Shown: one piece after another, positions 32,797 to 46,060 of the stretch
How positions within the stretch are numbered: position 1 is the stretch's first letter
Layout of the letters: each line of letters starts with the position of its first letter
Origin: Neostapfia colusana
Taxonomy: Eukaryota > Streptophyta > Magnoliopsida > Poales > Poaceae
Reading direction: 5' to 3'
NCBI GenBank assembly: GCA_030760725.1
Contig: JASWHV010000012.1
Location: 47,833,652-47,897,651, forward strand
DNA: 64,000 nt
Translations under genes and position numbers: made by a program
The notes under the pieces: generated by a model
What the model was told of the DNA's origin: nothing
Database searches by the model: none
Seen by the model: the letters and a program-made list of their open reading frames with translations, nothing else

Positions 32797-35700
32797 CCGA
32801 ACGGAGGGGGCAATCAAGGAAACCATGGACAGCAGTACTATGCTTGCAGCAACGTGAACCATGTCTCTGCTGAGGAAGCACAACAGGCTGAGGACATCGT
32901 AATTGGTATGTTCCTTGCCAATTCCAACCCAGCCACCATTTTATTTGATTCTGGAGCATCGCATTCCTTCATATCATCCAAGTATGTTGCCAAGCATAAT
33001 CTACCCATATCACACTTAAAATGTGTTATGTTAGTTATTTCTCCCGGTGGAGAGATGAGGACTAATATATTATGTCCGAAAGTAAGCCTTAAAATAAGGG
33101 GGGTAGACTTCCTTGCCAACCTCATTGTCTTGGATTCCCAAGGGCTTGACATAATACTCGGGATGGATTGGTCAAGCAAGCACAACGGGGTAATCCAATG
33201 TGCTGAAAGTAGCGTGCAGTTGACAAACGAGCACGGTATTCGTATCGAGTTTAAGTCACCCCAACAAACAACCAAAAAGGCAATTTTGAACCACGTCGAA
33301 GGAGCAACATTGGACATCATTCCAGTGGTTCAGGAATTCTCGGACGTGTTTCCAGAAGAGCTTCCAGGTAGGCCACCTGACCGGGACATTGAGTTTGCCA
33401 TTGATTTGGTACCCGGAACTGCACCCATAGCAAAGAGACCCTATAGGATGCCCGTCAATGAACTAGTGGAACTCAAGAAGCAAATTCAGGAGCAGTTGGA
33501 GAAGGGTTTTATATGTCCAAGCTCGTCACCATGGGGAGCCCCCGTGCTCTTCATAGACAAGAAGGATGAGACCCAAAGGATGTGCGTGGACTATAGGTCT
33601 CTCAACGAGGTGACAATCAAGAACAAATACCCTCTGCCCCGTATATAAGACCTATTCGACCAAATGAAAGGAGCCCGAGTGTTCTCCAAGATTGATCTTT
33701 GGTCGGGATACTTCAAGCTGAAGATTAAGCCCTCCGATATACCCAAGACTGCCTTTCGAACACGGTATGGTTCGTATGAATATACCGTCATGTCTTTTGG
33801 GTTAACAAATGCACCCGCATACTTCATGTACCTTATGAACAAGGTTTTCATGGAGTACTTGGATAAGTTCGTCGTGGTTTTTATCGACGACATTATGGTG
33901 TATTCAAAAGTGAGGAGGAGCATGAAGAACATTTGAGATTGACCTTGCAGAAAATGCGTGAGCATCAATTGTATGCCAAGCTTAACAAGTGTCAATTTTG
34001 GCTAAAGGAGATATCGTTCCTAGGCCACATTATCTCCGAGGAAGGGGTATCGGTTGATCCCGGAAAAGTGGGAGATGTTCTGAAGTGGAACCAACCGCAA
34101 AACGTGAGGGATATTTGAAGTTTTCTTGGGATGGCTGGATACTACTGAAGGTTCATCAAGGACTTCTCAAAGATAGCAAAGCCTATGACGGAGTTGCTAA
34201 CGAAGGGAAAAGCCTTCCAATGGACACTAGCATGCCAAGAAAGTTTTGAGGAGCTCAAGGAAAGGCTAACCACAGCGCCGGTTTTGGTATTGCCTGACGT
34301 GAGCAAGAGCTTTGACATATATTGTGATGCATCCAGACAAGGGCTCTAATGTGTGCTCATGCAAGAAAGACAAGTGGTAGCCTATGCCTCATGACAATTA
34401 AAGAAGCACGAGCTTAATTATCCTACACACGACTTGGAGCTAGCAGCAGTAGTGCATGCATTGAAGATTTGGAGACATTATATCCTTGGTCATCGATGCG
34501 AGATCTATACGGATCATAAAAGCCTCAAGTACATATTTACACAAACGGACTTAAATTTGAGGCAACGTCGATGGTTGGAACTCATCAAGGATTACGATGT
34601 TGGAATCAACTACCACCCTGGAAGGGCCAATGTAGTAGCTGATGCATTGAGCCGGAAGGGAGCATGTCACCTACTCATGGTTCGGGAGCTACCACCCGAA
34701 CTACGCAAGGAGTTCGAACGGTTACACCTCGGATTCTTAAACAAGATGGAAGTGATGGAACTCCACTCTTCATTGGAGCAAGAGATAAGAGATGGCCAAG
34801 CAACGGATGAGGAGATCAAGGAAATCAAGGAAAGGATCCGACAAGGAATAGAGAAGGATTTCAAGAAAGATGAGAAGGGTACGCTTTGGCTAGGAAAAAG
34901 GATTTGTGTGCCTAACGTAAAGCACATCCGCGACATGATATTAAAAGAGGCACATGATTCACCCTATTCCATACATCCCGAAAGCACCAAAATGTACAAG
35001 GACTTGAAGACTTGTTATTGGTGGGATGGTATGAAAAGGGACATAGCTGAGTACGTTGCCCTATGCGACACATGCCAACGGGTGAAGGCCGAACATCAAA
35101 GACCCGCTGGATTGTTGCAACCCTTGAAGGTACCCGAGTGGAAGTGGGAAGACATCAGTATGGATTTCATCGTCGGATTGCCACGTACTCAGTCGGGTTA
35201 TGACTCCATCTGGGGTATCATGGACCGATTAACGAAAACAACCTATTTTCTCCCTGTAAGGGCCAAGTACAACATTGCACAATTAGCCGAGTTGTACATG
35301 GAGCAGATTGTGTGCCGTCATGGAGTCCCGAGGAGGATAGTCTCAGATCGAGGTTCTCAGTTTACCTCTAGATTTTGGAGGAAGCTGTAGAAAGCTATGG
35401 GTACACGACTGGATTTTAGCTCCGCCTATCACCCACAAACCGAAAGGACAAACAAAATTTTGGAGGACATGTTGAGAGCTTGCGCCTTGAAACATGGGCG
35501 TAGTTGGGATAGGAGTTTACCGTACGCCGAATTCTCCTATAACAACAGCTATCAAGCTAGCTTGAAGATGTCGCCTTTCGAAGCATTATATGGTAGACGG
35601 TGTAGGACACTGCTGTTTTGGAACGAGACCGGAGAGAACCAAGTGTTTGCACCAGAAGTGCTACAAGAGGCTGAAAAGCATGTCCAAACCATACGAGAGA

Positions 35701-36218
35701 ACTTGAAGGCTGCTCAGTCACGACAGAAAGGCTATGCTGACAATAGGCGAAGGAAGTTAACTTTCGAAGTAGGAGACTTCGTATACCTTAAGGTATCGCC
35801 TATCCGAGGCCAACGACGTTTCAACGTCAAAGGCAAGCTAGCACCTCACTACATCGGGCCGTTTAAAATTTTGGACAAGCGAGGAGAAGTAGCCTATCAA
35901 CTAAAGCTCCCAACGCGCCTCTCCGACGTACATGACGTGTTTCATGTATCTCAGCTCAAGAAGTGCTTGAGAGTACCAGAGAAGCAAGTACCGATGAAAG
36001 AGCTTGAACTTCAAGAGGATCTGACCTATGCAGAGCACCCCGTTTGAATTTTGGACGTGAAGGAGAGGGTCACGAGGAACAAGGTAATCCGATGGTGCAA
36101 GGTACAATGGAGCCATCACACCGAAGCTGAGGCCACATGGGAGTGTGAAGAAGACATCAAGACAGAGTTTCCCCATCTATCCTCTACTAATGAATCTCGA
36201 GGGCGAGATTCAATTTAA
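32797..36218 (+). pseudogene. pol: Element C protease-pol remnant
   Basis: Protease (LFDSGASHSFIS near 32942), RT (MPPDR-like RPPDRDIEF, SSPWG, FIDD near 33885), RNase H (DHKSLKYIF near 34515), integrase HHCC finger (near 34966-35078), core (MDFIVGLP near 35160, SDRGSQFTSRFW near 35346), GPF module and chromodomain-like tail are recognisable in order. Stops occur at 33646, 34116, 34146, 34348, 34391, 35388 and 36045, with a one-base loss near 33908. Four residues are missing near 35440 between catalytic Asp and Glu. The reading frame runs on through the hairpin to a TAA in the polypurine tract. Confidence 0.92.
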
Positions 36219-36226
36219 GGGGGGGT
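36192..36226 (+). other. Element C hairpin and polypurine tract
   Basis: GAATCTCG/CGAGATTC inverted repeat with a 4-base loop (36192-36211), then TAAGGGGGGGTA (36216-36227) and the 3' LTR at 36232. Confidence 0.85.
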
Positions 36227-36231
36227 AGATT

Positions 36232-36829
36232 TGTGACACCCTCATTTTCGGGTTCTGCATGTATTCATGTTTCATGTAGAAAAACACTTTTAAAACAAGT
36301 TGAAACCGAGAAAGAATAAAAAAAGATAGCCAAAAAGAGCAAAAACCCAGTTCACCAAGAGCGTCGAAGGCACTTCCCGCGGCACGCTGGCCACATGGCT
36401 CCTTCGGAGCTCATCTCCGCAAATGGGGAGAGGTCTGCCGCTAAACTTGCTACGTGGAAGGCTCGGGGCTCATCCACACAAAGGGGGAGAAGTCCGACCC
36501 TGTTGGACACGTGTTGCTCCCGGAGCTAGCCTCTGCGGAGAAGCGATGCCAGTCCCGCAGGACACGTGTCACCTTAGGTGCTATTCACGGCGGAAAAGGG
36601 AGGACCAGCCACGCGGGACACGTGTCGCTCTCGGAGCTCACTTCCGAGAGGTTCGACACTACCGAACACGTGTCACCTCCGGAGCTCACCTCTGGGAGGT
36701 CCGGTCCTATTGGACACGTGTCAACCTCGGAGCTCGTCTCTGAGAAGGAAGGAAATCTGGCACTGTCAGGACACGTGGTACACCCGGAGCCACCTCCGAA
36801 TAAAGAGGAGGTCCCGACCGCCAGGATAC
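36232..36829 (+). repeat. Element C 3' LTR, first part
   Basis: It starts TGTGACACCC after the polypurine tract. It carries the ACGTG array in clearer form than D: cores near 36450, 36509, 36564, 36621, 36668, 36717 and 36773, about 47-57 bp apart. It is interrupted by F at 36830 and resumes at 49487. Confidence 0.9.
36825..36829. other. Target site duplication of element F, left copy
   Basis: GATAC, repeated exactly at 49487-49491 on the other side of F. Confidence 0.9.
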
Positions 36830-39800
36830 TGTCACACCCGGTTTTTCCGAAGAACAACCAAGTGAATATCACATGTATGCCAGGATCATTTTCTAATACA
36901 TGTGATGACAAATAGTGAAGCATCATTTATTACAAGCCAGGTGTCGAATATAAATAAGTCTTACATAGCATATGCCTCTATGGACAATAATAAGTTCATA
37001 AAATAGCAGCGGAATAATTATTCTCGTGTGCTCCATTAGAGGCGTTGCCCGGGGGACTCCATGAACCTAGAAACCTTCTTCGGGTCCAAAGTCTTGATCA
37101 TTAAACACCGCCTCATTATCTTGACCTGACAGCAATATAAACCAACAAATATGCAAGGTTGAGTACCGATGGCACTCAGCAAGTGTGGGAAAGTTATGTC
37201 ATGCATGGCTAGAACAAGGGGAGGTTGAACTCATGGTTAAAGCACTACGCAATTGATACCTATCACCTTAGCTTATTAAGCACCTACATTACTACACAAG
37301 TGAAATGGTCCCAATTTCCCATCCCATCATCATAATCAAATAACCATAACAACATTTCCAATGTTAAGCTCCCCGCTTAACACCCACAACTTCCAAAGCC
37401 ATCATCCTCTAATCATGAATAAGTCCAAGCCGCTCTTGACCGTGAGCACGGCTGTCATGACAGTTTTGACTCTACAGAGTTTGCACCACTGTACCCACAT
37501 GTAGTGATTTCATCCCCCGTTGCCGGGTGGACTAGAAGAACCTCCATTATGCCAGTGGCTACGAACCACATTCACACTTCCCAGGTGTGTAGCCAGGAGA
37601 TCACTACAAAGCCTTTACAAAGGGATTCCCGACGAGCGTGGGCCCACTGAGGTTTCACCTCTAACAGCATACAAGAGGCTCCAACCCCGCTGTAGTGGCC
37701 CCCTCTTGAGCCTTGCGGTTCATATGGTAGTCCAGCTGACACCCACTCCCCGCACCATCCAACGCACCCATACTACGCCGGGGATACACCTAATTAATTG
37801 GCTAAGCTGCCCCATCTCAGCATGTGGTTGGCACGGTAAAGCCAGGTTACATGCTCCATGAATCGGTCCTTAGGATCCAGGCAAGCACTAAACACAAACC
37901 CGAGTCTCGTGCACCCAGCACCAACCAAAACATCCAACTTTCCTTGATCCCTACCTCTACATAACTCACAATATCTCATTCAAGAGTATGGTAAAATAGA
38001 CTGATGATCTCATATCCTAAATATCCCATTCTAAGCATGGCTAAGCATATGCATAAATGACATGATAATATGAATCCCAACCCAAGCTACAAGGAAACAA
38101 GGTAATGCAATTCTAGGGAAACATCCTAGCATGGGTTTCATATTTTTAATTGACAATGCAAATAATTCTACCTACACATCCTAGTATAGGAACAAAGTGG
38201 TCAAGGACACTTGCCTCCTTCCTGCTGCTCTTGGAATGGGTAGTCCTGATCTTGGAAAGGAAGAACTTGCTCTGGAGCAGGTTCTACTCATACCATCACA
38301 CATAGCAAAAGAAAACAACAAGTTATAAGACATAGTTCACACTTCCACTTCATACAAACCACACATTCACATTTATGAAAGCCATTCACAATTCTATGTG
38401 TTGTGGTTACTCTATGTGTGTTGATTTTGGCTTACATGCACTTTTAAACATGTACATATGATTTCTATTTTTGTATTCATATTTATGTTGGCATACTATA
38501 TATGAGTTTCTAATTTAAATAAATCCCTTATATTTAATTGATACACATTTTAGCTACCGACTATGCATGAAAGGTATTTTCCTACTTCATATGTGTCTTC
38601 AAACCTTCTACCAACCCTAAACTGAATTCTTTGGATTTTGGAAACTTCATTTATCATTTTCTAGTTATTTATACCTAGTTTGCTATATTTTCAGATTTAT
38701 TTCCTATGCCTAAATGTGCACTTTATTATGAAAATAGTAAGACACCTCATCTAAACAGAATAGGTTTAAGGTCTAAAATATTAAATAATATATTTTTGAA
38801 CTTCTCTTCTGATGTGAACTATTTTACATTTATTTTACTAATTTTCAGAATTATTCTATACTTAAAAATGTGTCCCTATTACTAATAAATGTGAATAATC
38901 AATTAAACAGATTTATTTCAGCAAAAAATCTATTTTTATCTCACTCCAAAGTTTTCCAAATACTAGGAAAGTTTTTAATTTGAATTTACAATGTGTTTGT
39001 CCCATCTTCTAAATTTTAAATACTAAACACATATTCAAATTTCTAAATTTAATATCACATAGGGTTAAAAAGGTAAACTCACCCCACTACAGGGTCTATT
39101 ATATTATTTTAGGAATTTCCAGGGGTCTAACTACACATAACAGAGGGATTTTGCTAATTTTTTCTAAGTCCAGAGGCTAAAACTGATTTTTAATTGAATT
39201 TACATGAATTTCTGAAGTTCCAGGGGCTAGATCAGAAGTTTCCGGGGCTAGCTCTTATTTTCCGAGAACCCCGGGAGGTAGCGCGTAAGAATACCAGCCT
39301 TTATAACGCGGGGCTGACGTGGACCGTCTGATTTAAAACAGACGGCTGAGATTATAACGTCGAACCGGTACGCGGGGATTTAAATTCTACCGTGCGATTT
39401 AAAATAGACGGCGCACAAGCGGCCACGTCGCTCTGATCGAGCGCGGGCGGCGCTGCTCGGCGGCGCACGGCGGCGGGAGGCGGCGATCTCGCCGGAGAGT
39501 TTCGGATCTTCGTCAATTCTTCCTAAAACTGTGATTTTATGGCATAGATCGGTGGAGGGGAGGTCGGGGATCTCACCTCGGGGTTTTCTTGAGCTCGGAG
39601 GTCCTGGAAAGCGATCGGCGACGAGGTCCGAGGTGAATTCACGGCGAGGCTCATCGGCGCTGTGTTTGAACCCCAAACCACCGAGTTTTCTACACCTGCG
39701 AGGTTCCCTAGAGGCGGTGGATCAAGACCAGCGAGTTAGATCAGAATTCCCGAGCATAGATCAAGCAGAATTCACCGGAGAAGCTCGGGTTCTCACCGGA

Positions 39801-40243
39801 GAGAAAAACGGCGGATCATGGGGAAAAACGGGACGATGCCGGGGTTTTTATAGACGGGGGAGGGCGACGGGTTGGTTTAGATCGAGCTGGAGTCTTCTGG
39901 GACCGGGAGTCGGCTGGGAACGCGCGGTTTTCCGGTCGGTTACGATCGCGCGCGCGCGGGGAACAGTCCGGGTTTCGGACGATCGAGGGTTAGGGATGAC
40001 AGGTGGGTCCTGTCTGTCTGCGAGAGGGGGCACGGGCGCGCGGCTGCGGGCTGGCGCGGGGTTTGGGTGGGCCGGCTAGTGGGTTTCGGCCCACTGGCCG
40101 GGAAGGTTTGTTTTTTTCTTTTTCTTTTTCATTTCTGTTTTGAGTTTAATTTGAATTCCAGTTTGAATTTGAATTTTTGCAACACATGCAACACGTCCAA
40201 AAATTTTTAAATTCCCCCCTTGACAGGATTTTGGGGTGTTACA
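36830..40243 (-). repeat. Element F 3' LTR (3,414 bp)
   Basis: It runs from TGTCACACCC to GGGGTGTTACA next to the polypurine tract. A TATA box on the minus strand lies at 39845-39853. It is closely like 46061-49486. No gene seen inside. Confidence 0.94.
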
Positions 40244-40248
40244 GCTCT

Positions 40249-40281
40249 ACCCCCCTTAAAAGAAATCTCGTCCTCGAGATT
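40249..40281 (-). other. Element F polypurine tract and hairpin
   Basis: TTTAAGGGGGGT on the minus strand, with AATCTCG/CGAGATT at 40264-40281 just upstream. Confidence 0.85.
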
Positions 40282-40288
40282 GGTGTTT

Positions 40289-42845
40289 CTAAGAAAACAA
40301 TTCCGGAAATTGTGCCTTGAGCTCATCCTCTCGCTCCCAGGTGGCTTTCTCTTCTGAGTGATGCTTCCACTGCACCTTGCACATCCGGATTCTTTTATTT
40401 CTTGTGAGGCGTTCCATTGTCTCCAAAATCTTGTATGGTTGCTCGGCATAAGACAGATCCTCAGCTACGTCAACCTCATTCATGGGTAACACCTCTTCAG
40501 GCGTTCTCAGACATTTCTTGAGCTGTGACACATGGAATACATCGTGCACATCCGATAGGCGAGCCAGTAATTCTAGTTGATACACCACTTCGCCTTTCCT
40601 CTCCAGCACTTGAAAGGGTCCGATGTATCGAGGTGACAACTTCCCTTTCACCTTGAACCGACGAAGTCCTCGGATAGGGGACACCTTGAGATAGACATAG
40701 TCTCCCACGTTGAAAACGAGCTCTCTCCTCCGTACATCGGCATAGCTCTTTTTTTTTGTCTGTGCTATCCTCAAGTTGTTGCGAATTTCCCTCACTTTCG
40801 CCTCGGCTTCTTGTAGTACTTCGGGACCAAACACTTTACTTTCCCCTGTTTGGTTCCAAAACAGGGGAGTCCTGCACTTCATCCCATACAAAGCTTCGAA
40901 CGGTGACATCTTCATACTTGCCTGATAGTTGTTGTTATAGGAGAATTCCGCATATGGTAAGTTCTTGTCCCAACTCCGATTGTTTTTGAGTGCACACGCC
41001 CTCAGCATATCCTCAAGAATCTGATTTGTTCTTTCCGTCTGCCCGTCAGTTTGAGGATGATAGGCAGAACTAAAGTTCAGATGGGTTCCCATGGTTTCAT
41101 GCAACTTCTGCTAGAACCTTGAGGTGAACTGCGTCCCTCGATCCGACACTATCTTCTTTGGCACCCCATGGTAACACACGATCCTTGACATGTACAACTC
41201 CACCAATTTGGATCCGCTGTAGCTTTCTTTCACGGGGATGAAATGAGCTACCTTGGTTAGCCTGTCGATGATGACCCATATCGAATCATATCCTGATTGG
41301 GTCCTAGGCAGTCCCACTATGAAATCCATACCGATTTCTTCCCATTTCCATTCAGGCACTTTGAGTGGTTGCAATAATCCCGCGGGTCATTGATGTTCTG
41401 CTTTCACCAACTGACATTTGTCACATAGGGCAACATGTTCCGCGACATCTCGCTTCATGCCATACCACCAATACCTGCTCTTGAGGTTTCTGGTACATCT
41501 TCGTACTCCCAGGATGAATGGAATAGTCAGAATCGTGAGCCTCCTTCAAAATCAATTCACGGATCTCCTTTACTTCTGGCACACAGATTCTTTTCCCGTG
41601 CCACACCGTTCCCTGTTCATCCTCTCTGAAACCAGGGGCTTTATTTTCCTTGATGAGTTGCCTGATTTCTTGTATCTTCTCGTCATTCTTTTGACCCTCG
41701 CGTATTTCTTGCTCTAGTGTGGAGTCCACTTCCATGGCGATGGCTTCACCACTATTCACAAGGCATAGATTGAGCCTTATAACCTCGTCCTTCAATTCTG
41801 CAGGCATGTCCTTCAAGCTCAACTTATTGACCTGCACTTTCCGACTTAAAGCATCTGCCACGACGTTTGCTTTCCCAGGATGATAGTTGATGCCCACATC
41901 AAAGTCATTGATTAGCTCTAACCATCTCCTTTGTCTGAGGTTGAGATCTGGCTGTGTGAAAATGTATTTTAAACTCTTATGATCCGTATATATCTCTGTC
42001 CTCTTCCCCATCAAGTAGTGCCACCAAATTTTCAATGCGTGTACCACTGCGGCTAGTTCTAGGTCATGTGTGGGATAGTTCTTCTCGTGCTTCCAGAGCT
42101 ACTGGGATGCATAAGCCACGACATGCCCTTCTTGCATGAGAACACATCCCAGCCCGTTTCCAGAGGCATTGCAATACACCGTAAAGTTCTTCTGCATGTC
42201 TAGCATAACTAGCACTGGGGCTGTTGTCAATCTTTTCTTTAACTCCTGAAAACTCGTCTCGCATTGCGGCGTCCATGTGAATGTGATTCCCTTCTCCAAC
42301 AGTTTGGTGAGGGGTCTCGAGATCTTAGAGAATCCCTCAATAAACCGTCGATAGTATCCTGCCAATCCCAAGAAGCTTCGAACTTCCCCGACATTTTCAG
42401 GGGTCTTCCACTTCTGTATATCCTCGATTTTGGCGGGATCCACGGAGATTCCTCCCTCCGAGATGATATGTCCTAAGAAGGGAACTCTCTTCAGCCAAAA
42501 CTCACACTTGCTCGACTTGGCATATAGTTGGTGTTCTCTCAGCCTCTGCAACACCAACCTTAGATGTTTCTCATGTTCCTCTTCATCTTTGGAGAAAACG
42601 AGAATGTCATCTATGAAAACCACCACAAATTTGTCCAGATATTCCATGAATACCTTGTTCATGAGATACATGAAGTATGCCGGGGCATTCGTTAGCCCGA
42701 AGGACATGACGGTGTATTCATACAATCCGTACCGAGATACGAAAGCTGTCTTTGGAATATCGGCTTGCCTTATCTTAAGTTGGTGGTATCCCGACCTGAG
42801 ATCAATTTTCGAGAACACACAAGCTCCCCTCAACTGATCAAACAA
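40289..42845 (-). pseudogene. pol: Element F RT-RNase H-integrase, broken in several places
   Basis: RT resumes at 42845 in a new frame (KIDLRSGYHQ, FIDD near 42620) and runs to a TAG at 42099. RNase H and the integrase finger follow to 41421, where an extra base near 41485 shifts the frame. The integrase core (MDFIVGLPRTQ, SDRGTQFTSRF) runs to a stop at 41111 that replaces a Trp codon. The remainder (41104-40289) has YHPQTDGQTER, GPF and the chromodomain-like EKATWEREDELKAQFPELF. It lies downstream of the gag-protease segment in the same original frame. Confidence 0.92.
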
Positions 42846-44761
42846 GTCTTCAATGCGGGGTAACGGGTACTTGTTCTTGATGGGGTTACCTCATTCAAGG
42901 CACGGTAGTCCACGCATAACCTTTGGGTTCCGTCCTTCTTGGGCACAAATATCACTGGAGCTCCCCAAGGTGAGGAACTAGGACGAATATACCCCTTCTC
43001 CGTCAATTCTCTCAAATGATCCTTAAGTTCTCCCAGCTGCTTGGAGTCCATCCGATAAGGTCTCTTGTATATTGGGGCTGTTCCAGGCACTAGCTCAATT
43101 GTGAATTCCACTTCACGATCAGGAGGCATTCCTGGCAACTCCTCCGGAAAAACATCTGGATATTCCCTGATGATCCTGATCTCCTCCACTTTTACCTCAT
43201 CTTGATTTAATTTAATGTCCCTCCTGGGCTCTGGTATTGTTATAAACTTTACTCTTGTGCCACTATGGTGAGTTAGTTCCACCGTTCTGGTCAAACAATG
43301 GATGATTCCTTTATGTTTGGTCAACCAATCCATACCCAAGATAATATCTATCCCTTGTGAATCTATCACTATGAGGTTAGCAGTAAATACTACCCCATTA
43401 ATGTCTAGGTTCACCTTGGGACACACTTGTCTTGTCCTTATTTCTCCACCTGGAGAGTTTACTGCTAGCATATGGTTCATTTGTGTTGTTGCTAGATCAT
43501 GCTTCTTAACAAACCCTTGGGCAATGAACGAGTGGGTAGCACCAGAATCAAACAACAGGGTTGCAATGTGTAAATTGACAGGAAACTTACCAACTACCAC
43601 GTCAGGTGCCTCTTGCGCTTCCTCCATGGTGACGTGGTTCACCCGTCCTCTCATTACATTCTGCTGTTGTGGCTGCGCGGGCTTCTTCTTTGGGCACTTA
43701 TGGGCGTAGTGCCCCACTTCACCACAGTTGAAACATTGCACCCCAACCTTAGGTGCCTGGCCTTTGTTGTCTTGGGGTTGGTTTGGGGGTCCTTGTACGG
43801 CTGGTCGAGGTTGATATGTAGGGCGAGGCTGCTGTACGAACTGACATTGTGGCTGTATTGGTGCTGCTGGAGGCCTGTAGTTCGGGTTGTACCCTCTTGG
43901 TGCTGAGTAGGGTACCGAAACACGGTTCGTATGCCCTGCGGGTTGCTGCATCAGACGTGGGTGGGTGTTGCTCCCTGAGGCTTGATGTGACCACCCGGCC
44001 TTCCTCTTGTTCTCATTTTCCAAGGCCTTCAGCTTCCTTTCTACCACAAACGCTCTGTCCACCATCTTTTGGAAGCTTTCATACTTGTTGGAGGACATTG
44101 CACACTGCATTTCTGCGGTAAGTCCTTCCACGAAACAATCCTGTTTCTGTTCATCAGTCTCTATGTCCCGTGGGGCATAACGGGAGAGTTGAGTAAATTT
44201 AGTGAGGTATTCCCTCACAGTCATGTTTCCTTGCTGCAGTCCCAAGAACTCCTTCCTCTTGTTTTTGAGTTCACCCCTTGGTATGTAATGGTTGCGGAAG
44301 CTACGCTTGAATTCTTCCCAAGTGATGTTCTCAGGATCATGATGGGCGGCCACGTAGGCGGTCCACCAATCAGCAGCAGGTCCATGCAATTGATGAGAGG
44401 CAAACAACACCCTCTCATACCCTTGGCACTGTATGATCCTCATCTTGCTCTCAACGGTCTTTAGCCAATCATCTGCCTCCAGAGGTTCAGCAGCACTTGC
44501 AAACTTCGGAGGTTGAGTTCCCAGAAACTCACTCAACCTTGGTTGGCGTGGTGCAACTTGTGGAGGTGGAACTTGATGCAAGTTGGCCACCACTTGAGTC
44601 AGGTTCTGGATGAGCTGATTTTGATTTTCAATCATTTGGTGGATGGGATCAACTCCCTCACGGCGTCCACCCCTGTCTTGGCTCCTAGAAAGATGAGGGT
44701 TGCAGGCCTCATCGTTGTTGTTGGCGGGGTGGGCAGCACGACCCTTTCCTCTTCCGGCCAT
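42830..44761 (-). pseudogene. gag-pol: Element F Gag-protease-RT start, frameshifted
   Basis: 643 codons starting MAGRGKG after an acceptor-like CATGCCAG. It has the Gag core (about residues 75-200), knuckle CFNCGEVGHYAHKC, protease LFDSGATHSFIAQ and the first part of RT (PPDREVEF, SSPWGAPVIFVPKKDG). A two-base insertion near 42885 (GATGGGGTTACC, where E has GATGGTTACC) shifts the frame, and translation ends at 42830. RT continues in another frame to the left. Confidence 0.92.
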
Positions 44762-45066
44762 CTGGCATGATAAACCAATGTTAATTTAAAGCATTACGTA
44801 TCATCTTACTACTTTCACTTGTTTTTTTTTTTACTTTGAAGTGTTGAGACTTTGTTATACTTTCTGGGGGTTCATGTCTCACAAAAACAAATGCACTATT
44901 ATTTCATGCGGGTTCACACACCAAAGCAAAACAATCTGAAGACGAGGCTGTGGACAATTGCTCATGGCTTCCACAACTCACGTCACACACCAAGCATTAA
45001 CACACCATTTACTAAGGTAACGACTCGACTACTCGACATCTTGCTAACTAAGGGAAAGACTCTACG

Positions 45067-45842
45067 CTACTCGTATTCCTGAGCTGGCTCCTCGGGATCT
45101 TCCTCATTATTGCGGCTACCTTCTGACTCTGCTTTGGGTGGGGAGGCTGCTGGTGGAGAAGTGCGACGACGCCTGATCGCCCGGCGATCTGGGGAGTCAG
45201 GAGTCCATGTATCATTCACGGTGACACACAGTTCATTCCCATCTCCTCTTTCTCTCGCCCTCAAGCAGGCTCGAAGCAACGCCTCGGTTTCCTTCAGGGT
45301 GTCCCGAACATCCTGAAGCTCCTGCTGACACTCCTGCAGTCGAGTGCTAAGCATAGCAGCATCCTCCAAGCACAAGTCCATGTACTCATGGGAAGTCCCC
45401 TGCTGCACTGGCGGGTACTTGTACTCCGTTGTACAAGCGCGAGGACATACATGTACTCGGTCCTGTCCAGGTGTCGACGACGATAGATGTGACTCTGGCA
45501 GGTGATGGCCTCCCAGGTGACATCCTTCTCCGCATCGACCTGTGTCGCTCGACAAGCTGGAGAGCGGTGGATCTTAAGCAGCTGATTTTCATGGATAATC
45601 CTCATCTCTGAACTCCATTCTTCCCGCTTCTCCCGGATGGTCCTGGTGGAGCTATAGTGTATGATTAGCTTGCCCGTATTGCCGGCGGCTTGGAGCATAC
45701 GTCGAAGACGACACAACAAGCCTCCTACTACCAATCCATAGGAAAGGTACGTCACCGGACGGCTCTCCTCTCTTTGGGCAAGGGCAACTACGGGAACTCT
45801 CCCTCCTGTGGACTTGCGAGCGGTGCGAATCATGCAAACCAT
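45067..45842 (-). pseudogene. Element F ORF0 with H3-tail-like N-terminus, frameshifted
   Basis: It starts MVCMIRTARKSTGG directly after TTTTAG, and is collinear with E and G ORF0. The region around 45430-45445 lacks several bases compared with E and G, shifting the frame. The two halves are readable at 45842-45294 and 45555-45067. The coiled-coil segment, Arg-rich patch and acidic end survive in the second half. The position between PBS and gag is the same as in E and G. Confidence 0.87.
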
Positions 45843-46043
45843 CTAAAACAAAAAGCATTTAAACTCAGGTTAGATAAACTTTTAAACAAAAATCCTATTT
45901 TGAATGAAAGTTGGGGTAAGATGAAGAAAGTGACTCCATTAAATAACCCTTTTCAACACACACCTTGAAAAATAGTTTTTAAGAAAATAGGGCCCTTAAA
46001 TACGTCCATTTCTACCTAGGTCCACGTTCCTACGGGCAACCTT

Positions 46044-46056
46044 GGCTCTGGTACCA
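46044..46056 (-). other. Element F primer binding site, one mismatch
   Basis: TGGTACCAGAGCC on the minus strand, differing from the E/G PBS at one base, four bases inside the LTR edge at 46061. Confidence 0.9.
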
Positions 46057-46060
46057 CTTC

